Assembly: GCF_900119315.1 (NCBI RefSeq)
Contig: NZ_LT827010.1
Location: 1 to 64,000 of the forward strand
From: Actinoplanes sp. SE50/110
GTDB taxonomy: Bacteria; Actinomycetota; Actinomycetes; Mycobacteriales; Micromonosporaceae
Length of the DNA: 64,000 nucleotides
Reading direction: 5' to 3'
Made by a program: the position numbers and the translations under genes. Numbering within the stretch: the stretch's first letter is position 1; each line of letters begins with the position of its first letter. Of this stretch, positions 32,522 through 39,957 are shown piece after piece. The notes under the pieces were generated by a model, which was not told where the DNA came from, ran no database searches, and was given only the letters and a program-made list of their open reading frames with translations.

Positions 32522-32782
32522 TTCGACCCGTGATGAGCCCGGCGGCTCAAGGTGGCCGCCGTGGATCCGGCCGACGATTCCTGAACCGTTTGCGGACAAG
32601 CGGCGAATCGTACGACGGCTGTCACCGATCATCACCGCGACGGGCGCACGTCGACGAGCGGGTCAGGGCCACCGACATTCGAGCCAGGGCACCGCTGCGC
32701 CCCGAGAACAATGTTCTGGAACCAGCCAATTGAATATGCGGAAATCCTTGCCGACCATTTTTTGAAAGGCATCACTTTTCTC

Positions 32783-34159
32783 ATGAAGAAGACGTGGGTT
32801 CGTAAGACGCTGAGCGTCGGGATCATGGCTGCCGGCGCTCTGCTGATGGCCCCGGCCGCGGCTCAGGCCGGTGGGCACAGCCACGGCGGCTTCGCTCCGT
32901 CGGCCGCCCAGGACGGGATCACCCAGTTCTCGTCGACCAACCTCGGCGCGCTGAACGGCACGCAGTTCGCGGCTCCGCTCACCGCCCCGGTGAACATGAA
33001 CGGCAACGCGATCGCGCTGGGCGGGATCTCGTCGGCCAACGGTGGCGGCGTCAACCACATCGCCGAGGGCTCCCGGGCCCGTCGCGGTGGCAGCGGCATC
33101 GCGCAGCAGTCGGGCGGTAACGTCGGCTTCCTGAACGGCACCCAGATCGCCGTGCCGGTGACCGTGCCGATCAACCAGAACGGCAACGCGGACAGCCTGT
33201 TCGGGGTCTCCTCGGCGCGCGGTAGCGGGGTCAACCACGTCACCGAGGGTGCGCACGTCGCCGGCGGTGGCTGGAACGACGGCATCGCGCAGCAGTCGGG
33301 TGGCAACGTCGGCTTCCTGAACGGCACCCAGATCGCCGTGCCGATCACCATCCCGATCAACCAGTGCGGCAACGCGGACAGCCTGTTCGGGGTCTCCTCG
33401 GCCCAGGCCACCTGCGCCAACTTCATCGGTGGGCCGACCGGGCGCAGCGTCCGTCAGGGCGGTGCCGGCGCCAACAACTGGGGCGGCGGTGCCGGCGCCC
33501 ACAACTGGGGCGGCGGTGCCGGCGCCGACAACTGGGGCGGCGGGAACCGGGTCGGCGGCTGGGACAACGGCATCCGCCAGTCCAGCTTCGGCAACATCGG
33601 CTTCCTGAACGGCAGCCAGTTCGCCGCGCCGGTCGTCGCGCCGATCAACGCCTGCGGCAACTCGCTCGGCTCGCTGCTGGGCACCGCGAACTCGCAGGCG
33701 TTCTGCGTGAACCGGATCGGCGACAGCGGCCCGGTCTGGGTCAAGGGCCACCGGCACGGCCACCACGGCGCCGTCCAGGGTGACCAGGGCCAGGGCAACT
33801 GCGGCTGCGGCGACGACAACACCGGTGACGTCCGCGGCGACCAGGGCTACAACGGTGGCGGCGAGGCTCCCGCGGTCAACGACGACAACGGGTACAGCAA
33901 CGACGACAACAGCGGTGACGTCAAGGGCGACAAGGGCGGCCACAAGGGTCACGGTCACAAGGGCCACAAGGCCGACACCGGCTACGGCGACGTCAAGGAC
34001 GACAACAACGGCAACGCCAAGGGTGACAAGGGCTACGGCGACGTCAGCCCGGACAAGTACGGCGACTCCACCGGTGGCCGCAACAACATCGAGAGCACCT
34101 CGGTCAGCGGCCTGACCGGCAGCCTGGGTGGTCTGGACCTGCTCGACAGCCTGCGCTGA
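32783..34159 (+). CDS. Chaplin-like secreted protein with four repeats and a hydrophilic tail
   Basis: The 458-residue product has a signal peptide (1-29, ending AAAQAG). Four about 45-residue repeats follow, near 44-92, 105-152, 166-214 and 262-311, each with NG.Q.A.P...P.N..GN as in chaplins. Repeats 3 and 4 have cysteine pairs (C195/C211, C291/C308); repeats 1 and 2 lack them. Between 3 and 4 lie three copies of a GGAGA.NWG motif (226-252). Residues 320-430 are a Gly/Asp/Lys/His-rich hydrophilic stretch. No sortase signal or membrane anchor is seen at the C terminus. Chaplins coat aerial hyphae or spores; a surface role is expected here. Confidence 0.75.
   Translation: MKKTWVRKTLSVGIMAAGALLMAPAAAQAGGHSHGGFAPSAAQDGITQFSSTNLGALNGTQFAAPLTAPVNMNGNAIALGGISSANGGGVNHIAEGSRARRGGSGIAQQSGGNVGFLNGTQIAVPVTVPINQNGNADSLFGVSSARGSGVNHVTEGAHVAGGGWNDGIAQQSGGNVGFLNGTQIAVPITIPINQCGNADSLFGVSSAQATCANFIGGPTGRSVRQGGAGANNWGGGAGAHNWGGGAGADNWGGGNRVGGWDNGIRQSSFGNIGFLNGSQFAAPVVAPINACGNSLGSLLGTANSQAFCVNRIGDSGPVWVKGHRHGHHGAVQGDQGQGNCGCGDDNTGDVRGDQGYNGGGEAPAVNDDNGYSNDDNSGDVKGDKGGHKGHGHKGHKADTGYGDVKDDNNGNAKGDKGYGDVSPDKYGDSTGGRNNIESTSVSGLTGSLGGLDLLDSLR
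33095..33216 (+). repeat. 122-base direct repeat, copy 1 (chaplin-like gene)
   Basis: Nearly identical to 33281-33402; encodes the second chaplin-like repeat. Copies are 186 bases apart and differ mainly in synonymous positions and at the cysteine codon of the QCGN/QNGN motif, indicating recent duplication. Confidence 0.75.
33281..33402 (+). repeat. 122-base direct repeat, copy 2 (chaplin-like gene)
   Basis: Second copy of the repeat at 33095-33216; encodes the third chaplin-like repeat, which contains the first cysteine pair. Confidence 0.75.
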
Positions 34160-34225
34160 CGCGGCCGGGCGCCGTCCCGGGCGTCCACCGCGCGCCGGTC
34201 GCGTCTCCACCGTGCCGGCAGCACG

Positions 34226-34258
34226 ACGGGAGTCCTCGCTTTCCGCGAGGGCTCCCGT
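34226..34258 (+). terminator. Terminator after the chaplin-like gene
   Basis: Stem ACGGGAG..CTCGC pairs with GCGAG..CTCCCGT around a short TTTCC loop, 67 bases after the stop codon. It separates the exported-protein gene from the carboxyltransferase operon. Confidence 0.7.
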
Positions 34259-34292
34259 TCGGCGTTGCCGGCGATCTTCGTTTGAGCTAACC

Positions 34293-34320
34293 TAACGGTC
34301 GTTAAGTCTAACGAACGTTA
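34293..34320. promoter_or_regulatory. Tandem palindromic operators before the carboxyltransferase gene
   Basis: Two palindromes of form TAACGNNCGTTA lie at 34293-34304 (centre GT) and 34309-34320 (centre AA), 16 bases between centres, 26 bases before the ATG of the carboxyltransferase gene. Such symmetric pairs fit binding by TetR-type dimers. A related but looser repeat precedes the tetR gene at 28360. Confidence 0.65.
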
Positions 34321-34345
34321 AGGAAACTTGAACGAGGGGGAACGC

Positions 34346-35869
34346 ATGGACGGCGACGCGCTCGCGCAGGTTCGCAAGCGTGTGCTGGCCGGCGGCGCCG
34401 AGCGCTACCACGCCGCCAACGCGGGCAAGGGCAAGCTGTTCGTCCGCGAGCGGGTCGCGCTCCTGGTCGACGAGGGTTCCTTCGTCGAGGACGGGCTCTA
34501 TGCCAACAGTCTGGCCGAGGGACTGCCCGCCGATGGTGTGATCACCGGAGCCGCCCGGATCGACGGCCGCGACGTGTGCGTGATGGCCAACGACTCCACG
34601 GTCAAGGCCGGCTCCTGGGGCGCCCGCACGGTGGAGAAGATCGTCCGCGTCATCGAGCGGGCCTACCAGCTCGGCGTCCCGATGATCTACCTGGTCGACT
34701 CGGCCGGCGCCCGGATCACCGACCAGGTCGACCTCTTCCCCGGTCGGCGCGGTGCCGGCAAGATCTTCCATACCCAGGTCAAGGCGTCCGGCTCGATCCC
34801 GCAGATCTGCGCGCTGTTCGGCCCCTCGGCCGCCGGCGGGGCGTACATTCCGGCCTTCTGCGACGTCGTCGCCATGGTCGAGGGCAACGCCAGCATGTAT
34901 CTGGGCTCCGACCGCATGGTCGAGATGGTCACCGGTGAGAAGACGACGCTCGAGGCGATGGGCGGCGCCCGGGTGCACTGCGCCGAGTCCGGTGTCGGCC
35001 ACTTCCTCTGCAAGACCGAGCAGGACGCGCTCGACGTCGTGCGCGGCTATCTGTCCTATGTGCCGCAGAACTGGACCCAGCGTCCGCCTTCGGCGTCCGC
35101 GACGGATTCGTCCGGGGCGGATCTCGGCGCGCTGGTCCCGGCCAGCGAGCGGCAGGCGTTCGACATGCGGCGGTACGTCAAGGGTCTGGTCGACGACGGC
35201 TCGTTCTTCGAGATCCAGGCGCTGTGGGCCCGCGAGCTGACGGTCGGCTTCGCCCGGCTCGACGGCGAGGTGATCGGCGTCCTGGGCAACAACTCGATGT
35301 TCAAGGGCGGTGTGCTCTTCGTCGACTCGGCCGACAAGGCGAGCCGGTTCGTGCAGCTCTGCGACGCCTTCAACATCCCGCTGCTGTTCCTCGCCGACGT
35401 GCCCGGCTTCATGGTCGGCTCGGCCGTGGAGAAACAGGGCATCATCCGGCACGGCGCCAAGATGATCACCGCGATCTCCGAGGCCACCGTGCCGAAGATC
35501 TGCGTGGTGGTGCGCAAGGCCTACGGCGCCGGGCTGTACGCGATGGCCGGCCCCGGTTTCGAGCCGGACGCCACCATCGCGCTGCCCACCGCCAAGATCG
35601 CGGTGATGGGCGCCGAGGCCGCGGTGAACGCGGTCTACGCCAACAAGATCGCGGCGATCGAGGACCCGGACGAGCGGGCCGCCTTCGTCGCCGAGCGTCG
35701 CGCCGAGTACGAGCGCGACATCGACATCATGCGCCTGGCCAGCGAGCTCGTGGTGGACGCCGTGGTGGAACCCGGCGACCTGCGGGCCGAGCTGATCCGG
35801 CGGTTCTCGGCGGCCCGTGGCAAGGACCGCACGTTCTCCCGCCGCCGCCATGGCGTCACCCCTGTCTAG
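34346..35869 (+). CDS. Acyl-CoA carboxylase carboxyltransferase (beta) subunit
   Basis: The 507-residue product has two crotonase-type carboxyltransferase halves, with oxyanion-hole glycines in GPSAAGGAYIPAF and AYGAGLYAMAGPGF. It transfers CO2 from carboxybiotin to an acyl-CoA. Length is close to propionyl- and methylcrotonyl-CoA carboxylase beta chains (about 510-540). With HMG-CoA lyase nearby, methylcrotonyl-CoA is the likely substrate, but propionyl- or acetyl-CoA cannot be excluded. The ATG at 34346 has a GAGGGGG ribosome site; the operator pair and terminator upstream suggest its own promoter. Confidence 0.9.
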   Translation: MDGDALAQVRKRVLAGGAERYHAANAGKGKLFVRERVALLVDEGSFVEDGLYANSLAEGLPADGVITGAARIDGRDVCVMANDSTVKAGSWGARTVEKIVRVIERAYQLGVPMIYLVDSAGARITDQVDLFPGRRGAGKIFHTQVKASGSIPQICALFGPSAAGGAYIPAFCDVVAMVEGNASMYLGSDRMVEMVTGEKTTLEAMGGARVHCAESGVGHFLCKTEQDALDVVRGYLSYVPQNWTQRPPSASATDSSGADLGALVPASERQAFDMRRYVKGLVDDGSFFEIQALWARELTVGFARLDGEVIGVLGNNSMFKGGVLFVDSADKASRFVQLCDAFNIPLLFLADVPGFMVGSAVEKQGIIRHGAKMITAISEATVPKICVVVRKAYGAGLYAMAGPGFEPDATIALPTAKIAVMGAEAAVNAVYANKIAAIEDPDERAAFVAERRAEYERDIDIMRLASELVVDAVVEPGDLRAELIRRFSAARGKDRTFSRRRHGVTPV

Positions 35870-35902
35870 AGCAGCGACCGTCTAAGGAAGCGAAGCAGCG
35901 AA

Positions 35903-37060
35903 ATGGTGGATTTCCGGCTCGGTGACGAGCTCGAGGATTTGCGTGGCAGCGTCCGGCAGTTCGCCCGTGAGCAGGTGGCGCCGGTCATCGCCGAGCACTA
36001 CGAGCACAAGACGTTCCCGTACGACGTGATCCGTCAGATGGGGAAGATGGGCCTGTTCGGCCTGCCGTTCCCGGAAGAGGTCGGCGGGATGGGCGGCGAC
36101 TACTTCGCGCTCTGCATCGCGCTGGAGGAGATCGCCCGGGTCGACAGCTCGGTGGCGGTCACCCTGGAGGCGGCCGTCTCGCTGGGCGCGATGCCGATCT
36201 TCCGGTACGGCACGCCGGCCCAGAAGGAGCGCTGGCTGCCCGCCCTCACCAGTGGCGAGGCACTGGCCGGTTTCGGGCTCACCGAGCCCGGCTCGGGCTC
36301 GGACGCGGCCGGGACCACCACCCGCGCGGTCCTCGACGAGTCGACCGGCGAGTGGGTGATCAACGGGACCAAGGCCTTCATCACCAACTCCGGGACCGAC
36401 ATCACCAGCCTGGTCACGGTCATGGCGGCGACCGGGACGAACCCGGACGGCAGCCGTGAGCTGTCCACCATCATCGTCCCGTCCGGCACCCCCGGCTTCA
36501 CCGTCGCCCCGCAGTACTCGAAGGTCGGCTGGTGCGCGTCGGACACCCACGAGCTGTCCTTCGACGACGTGCGGGTGCCCGCGGAGAACCTGCTCGGTCA
36601 GCGGGGCCGGGGCTTCGCCCAGTTCCTGCGGATCCTCGACGAGGGCCGGATCGCGATCGCCGCGCTCTCCGTCGGCCTGGCCCAGGGCTGTGTCGACGAG
36701 TCGGTGGCCTACGCCAAGCAGCGGGTCGCCTTCGGCCGTCCGATCGGCGACAACCAGGCTGTGCAGTTCCTGATCGCGGACATGGAGCTGCGCGCCCACC
36801 TGGCCCGCCTCGGCTACTACGACGCGGCCGCCCGGATGCTGGCCGGCGAGGACTTCAAGCGGTACGCGGCGATCGCCAAACTGAACGCCAGCAACGCGGC
36901 CATGGAGAACAGCCGGTACGCCACCCAGGTGCACGGCGGGTACGGCTTCATGAACGAGTCGGCGGTCGGCCGCTTCTACCGGGATGCCAAGATCCTGGAG
37001 ATCGGCGAGGGCACCTCGGAGGTGCAGCGCATGCTGATCGCCCGCGGGCTCGGACTCTAG
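35903..37060 (+). CDS. Acyl-CoA dehydrogenase
   Basis: The 385-residue FAD enzyme introduces the alpha-beta double bond in acyl-CoA. Visible signatures are GFGLTEPGSGSDAAG (FAD/substrate) and the C-terminal HGGYGFMNESAVGRFYRDAKILEIGEGTSE. The Glu in GEGTSE occupies the usual catalytic position; true isovaleryl-CoA dehydrogenases usually have another residue there. It begins 33 bases after the carboxyltransferase stop, so the pair is an operon. Likely substrates are short or branched acyl-CoAs. Confidence 0.92.
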   Translation: MVDFRLGDELEDLRGSVRQFAREQVAPVIAEHYEHKTFPYDVIRQMGKMGLFGLPFPEEVGGMGGDYFALCIALEEIARVDSSVAVTLEAAVSLGAMPIFRYGTPAQKERWLPALTSGEALAGFGLTEPGSGSDAAGTTTRAVLDESTGEWVINGTKAFITNSGTDITSLVTVMAATGTNPDGSRELSTIIVPSGTPGFTVAPQYSKVGWCASDTHELSFDDVRVPAENLLGQRGRGFAQFLRILDEGRIAIAALSVGLAQGCVDESVAYAKQRVAFGRPIGDNQAVQFLIADMELRAHLARLGYYDAAARMLAGEDFKRYAAIAKLNASNAAMENSRYATQVHGGYGFMNESAVGRFYRDAKILEIGEGTSEVQRMLIARGLGL

Positions 37061-37141
37061 GGTCCATTACCGAGAGTCAGCTTACCGACAAACCGGCCTT
37101 TCGGGTTCGCGTTGATCGATCGCGGTGCCTAGTTTCGCAGC

Positions 37142-38488
37142 ATGGCGTCCGATCAGGGCTTCGGTGCCCTGCTGCGCGAACTTCGGCGGCGTGCCGGCCT
37201 GACTCAGGAGGAGTTGGCGGTCCGCGCCGCCATCGGCGTGCGTACGGTCCGTGACCTCGAACGTGGCCGGGCCGCCCGGCCGCAGCGGACCACCGCCGAC
37301 CTGCTGGCCCGCGCCCTGGGCCTGGCCGGCGCCGACCACGACGGTTTCCTGGCCGCGGCGCGGAGCCGGCCGGCCGGCACCCCGTTCCTGCGCTCCGCGC
37401 CGACCGACGACCTGATCGGCCGGGACACCGACATCGCCGAGCTGACCGCGAGCCTCGCCGACCCGGCCGGGCCGCGCGGAGTGACCCTGGTGGGGGCCGC
37501 CGGGGTGGGCAAGACGAGCCTGGCCGCGGTGGTCGCCCGGCGGCTGGCCGGGGCCTACCCGGGCGGGGTGGCCGGGGTCGCGGTGGCCGACGGGGTCACC
37601 GCCGCCGAGCTGACCGGCGGACTGCTCGCCGGCTTCGGGGTGAGCCGGCCGGAGGAACTCGCCGGGCCGGGAGCGGCCCGGGTGGCGGAGCCCGGCGGGG
37701 CCCCGGTGCTGCTGTTCGTCGACGCGCTCGACCGGGCGCCCAGCGTGGCCGCCGAGGTGCTGGCCGAACTGCTGGCGGAGGTGCCGCAGCTACGTTTCCT
37801 GGCCACCGGGCGGGCGGCGGCCGGACTCGACGGTGAACGGGTACGGACGGTGCTGCCGCTCGCCATGCCACCGGGTGGGTCGGTGACCGGCACGGTCGGC
37901 GAGCTGATGACGTACCCGGCAATCGGCCTCTTCCTGGAACGGCTGGGCCGGGTGCGGCGCAGCCACCTGGCACCGGACGAGCTCGTGCCGCTGGTGGCAC
38001 TGGTCCGGCGGCTGGGCGGGGTGCCGCTGGCGATCGAGCTGGCCGCGGCGCGCGGCCGGGTGCTGACCGTCCCGGAGATCCTGGCGAGCTATGCCGAGGC
38101 TCCGGTCACCCACCCGGCCTCCGCCGAGCCCGGGGTGATCGCGTTGCCGGTGGTGGTGGGGGAGACGTATCGGCTGCTGGCGCCGGCGGAGCAACGGGCA
38201 TTGCGGTTGCTGGCGACATTTCGCCAGCGGTGGTCACGCGAGTCGGCCGAGGCGCTGCTGACCACATCGGACAACCCGGGCGGGGAGGTCGTGCATCTGC
38301 TGGATCGCCTGGTGGCGCTGGGATTGCTCAACGTGAGCGGCGATCCGGGGGTGCGCTTCCGGCTGCCGTCCGCGGTCCGGGATTACGCCCTCGCGCGGGC
38401 CGCTGTCGAGGGTGAGCTGGCGGATGACCGATTCCGGCATGCCGGAGCGCCGGCCGGACGGCCGGCCGCCGAGGCGGACATGCCGTAG
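37142..38488 (+). CDS. XRE-family regulator with NB-ARC-type ATPase, short form
   Basis: The 448-residue product has an N-terminal XRE helix-turn-helix (about 6-60, TQEELAVRAAIGVRTVRDLERG), an ATPase with P-loop GAAGVGKTS (118-126) and Walker-B-like LLFVDAL, and a winged-helix-like region near 340-420. Relatives usually extend several hundred residues further with TPR or other C-terminal repeats, which are missing here. Downstream DNA to 38746 shows no clear continuation. It could be a naturally short form or a decayed gene. No operon partner is evident. Confidence 0.75.
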   Translation: MASDQGFGALLRELRRRAGLTQEELAVRAAIGVRTVRDLERGRAARPQRTTADLLARALGLAGADHDGFLAAARSRPAGTPFLRSAPTDDLIGRDTDIAELTASLADPAGPRGVTLVGAAGVGKTSLAAVVARRLAGAYPGGVAGVAVADGVTAAELTGGLLAGFGVSRPEELAGPGAARVAEPGGAPVLLFVDALDRAPSVAAEVLAELLAEVPQLRFLATGRAAAGLDGERVRTVLPLAMPPGGSVTGTVGELMTYPAIGLFLERLGRVRRSHLAPDELVPLVALVRRLGGVPLAIELAAARGRVLTVPEILASYAEAPVTHPASAEPGVIALPVVVGETYRLLAPAEQRALRLLATFRQRWSRESAEALLTTSDNPGGEVVHLLDRLVALGLLNVSGDPGVRFRLPSAVRDYALARAAVEGELADDRFRHAGAPAGRPAAEADMP

Positions 38489-38746
38489 TCGGTGGATCTG
38501 CGGAATCTGGCATGACGGGCGAGGAAGCCCCGGGTGCGGCGTGCGCGATCGGTGCATGAGCGTGCCCCCCACGCCGCGCCGATCGCCGCTACGCCGCACC
38601 CGCACGCGGCGAGAACGAGAACTCCCCCGTAAGCCCCGTACGTCGCCTCGATCGCGCCGCATCCCCCTGGGCGCGGCCAACAGTAGCCGGGCGATGCGGG
38701 CAACCGAGCGGATTCGCCCGTTCTGCCGGTGGTTCTGCCGGTCTGG

Positions 38747-39253
38747 TCAGGCCTGCGTGACCGCTTCCGCACTCCCCGCTGTCGCGCTCGGGTTGACCGC
38801 GTCGCGGATCGTGCGTAGCGAGTCGAGCAGTCCGGTGAAATGCTCGGGCGGGAGAAGCCCGACATACCACCGCTGGACCAGTTCCAGATGTCCGGGAAGG
38901 ACCTGGGCCAGGCGCTCCTGACCGGCGTCGGTGATCACCGCGTAGGAGCTGCGCCGGTCGCTGGGACAGGCCTCGCGGCGGACCAGGCCGTCGCGTTCCA
39001 TCCGGTCGACGACGCGGGTGACGCCGCTGGTGGAGAGAGTGGTCTGGCCGGCGAGGTCGGTCATCCGCAGGCGGTTGCCGGGCGATCGGGCGAGGCGCAT
39101 CAGCACCTCGAACTCGACGGTGGAGAGGCGGTGCTCCTCGAACTGTGCGGCGAGGCGGTTCATCAGACCCGTGTACGCCTCGGCCAGCAGGCCGACCGCG
39201 GTGAGACGGGGGTCGTCCAGATCGGTGTTCACGCCTTCCACGATAACAGGCAC
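38747..39253 (-). CDS. MarR-family transcriptional regulator
   Basis: The 168-residue product has the MarR winged helix (about 55-120: LARSPGNRLRMTDLAGQTTLSTSGVTRVVDRMERDG..., with DRRSS in the wing). It is divergent from a YceI gene, which it probably controls. The GTG at 39253 overlaps a TTGACA hexamer of the opposite promoter; a GTG at 39232 (MNTDLDD) is an alternative start. Confidence 0.88.
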   Translation of the reverse strand: MPVIVEGVNTDLDDPRLTAVGLLAEAYTGLMNRLAAQFEEHRLSTVEFEVLMRLARSPGNRLRMTDLAGQTTLSTSGVTRVVDRMERDGLVRREACPSDRRSSYAVITDAGQERLAQVLPGHLELVQRWYVGLLPPEHFTGLLDSLRTIRDAVNPSATAGSAEAVTQA

Positions 39254-39284
39254 TTGACAGAGGGAATATTGCCAAGCATATAGT
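39254..39284 (+). promoter_or_regulatory. Putative promoter of the YceI gene
   Basis: TTGACA at 39254-39259 and TATAGT at 39279-39284 with a 19-base spacer, about 50 bases before the YceI start. The spacer is slightly long. The overlap with the divergent marR start fits mutual control. Confidence 0.4.
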
Positions 39285-39333
39285 TGCTCCGTCAGACAAG
39301 CATCAGCTCGGACTTGTGGAAGAAGGACCAGTC

Positions 39334-39903
39334 ATGACCGTCAGCACGCGCGAGTTCGAGGGTCTGCAGTTCCCCGCGGCCGGCACCTATGAGCTGGACG
39401 CGGCGCACAAGCGGGTCGGCTTCGTCGTGAAGCACCTCATGGTCAGCAAGGTGCGCGGCCAGTTCAGCGAGGCCAGCGCCACCATCGTGGTCGGGGAGAA
39501 CCCGCTGGACTCCTCGGTCACCGCGACCATCAACACCGCCAGCGTCCAGACCGGCCAGGTCGACCGGGACAACCACCTGCGCACCGGCGACTTCTTCGAG
39601 GCCGAGAAGTACCCGACCATGGAGTTCCGGAGCACCGGCATCAAGTCGCACGCCGGCACCGAGTTCGTCCTCGACGGCGAGCTCACCATCAAGGGCGTGA
39701 CCAAGCCGGTCGAGCTGGTCGTCGAGTTCGAGGGCGCCACCACCAGCCCGTACGGGCAGCACGTCTTCGGGTTCAGCGCGACCACCGAGATCGACCGCGA
39801 CGACTGGGGGCTGAACTGGAACGTCGCCCTCGAGAGTGGCGGCTTCATGGTCAGCAAGAACGTCAAGATCGAGATTGAGGGCGAGGCAGTGCTGCAGGCC
39901 TGA
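39334..39903 (+). CDS. YceI-family protein
   Basis: The 189-residue product has the YceI beta-barrel signature: WxxDxxHS-like YELDAAHKRVGFVVKHLMVSKVRGQF, SVDTGNxxRDxHLR-like TGQVDRDNHLRTGDFFEAEKYPTMEF and a C-terminal conserved strand. These lipocalin-like proteins bind isoprenoid lipids; many are periplasmic, but no signal peptide is seen here. The ATG at 39334 follows AGAAGGA. Paired with the divergent MarR gene. Confidence 0.92.
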   Translation: MTVSTREFEGLQFPAAGTYELDAAHKRVGFVVKHLMVSKVRGQFSEASATIVVGENPLDSSVTATINTASVQTGQVDRDNHLRTGDFFEAEKYPTMEFRSTGIKSHAGTEFVLDGELTIKGVTKPVELVVEFEGATTSPYGQHVFGFSATTEIDRDDWGLNWNVALESGGFMVSKNVKIEIEGEAVLQA

Positions 39904-39957
39904 CCGTCGCACCGTCCACAGGCGAGGGCGTCATCCGGCAAAGTCCGGGTGGCGCCC

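Noticed and set aside
33448..34050. Short-period repeats that could suggest a CRISPR array
   Set aside because: The repeats are in-frame codons of low-complexity protein (NWGGGAGA and GD-rich), with no constant repeat and unique spacers.
38489..38746. Possible continuation of the XRE/NB-ARC gene or a small gene
   Set aside because: All frames look random and none restores a domain; left as a gap.
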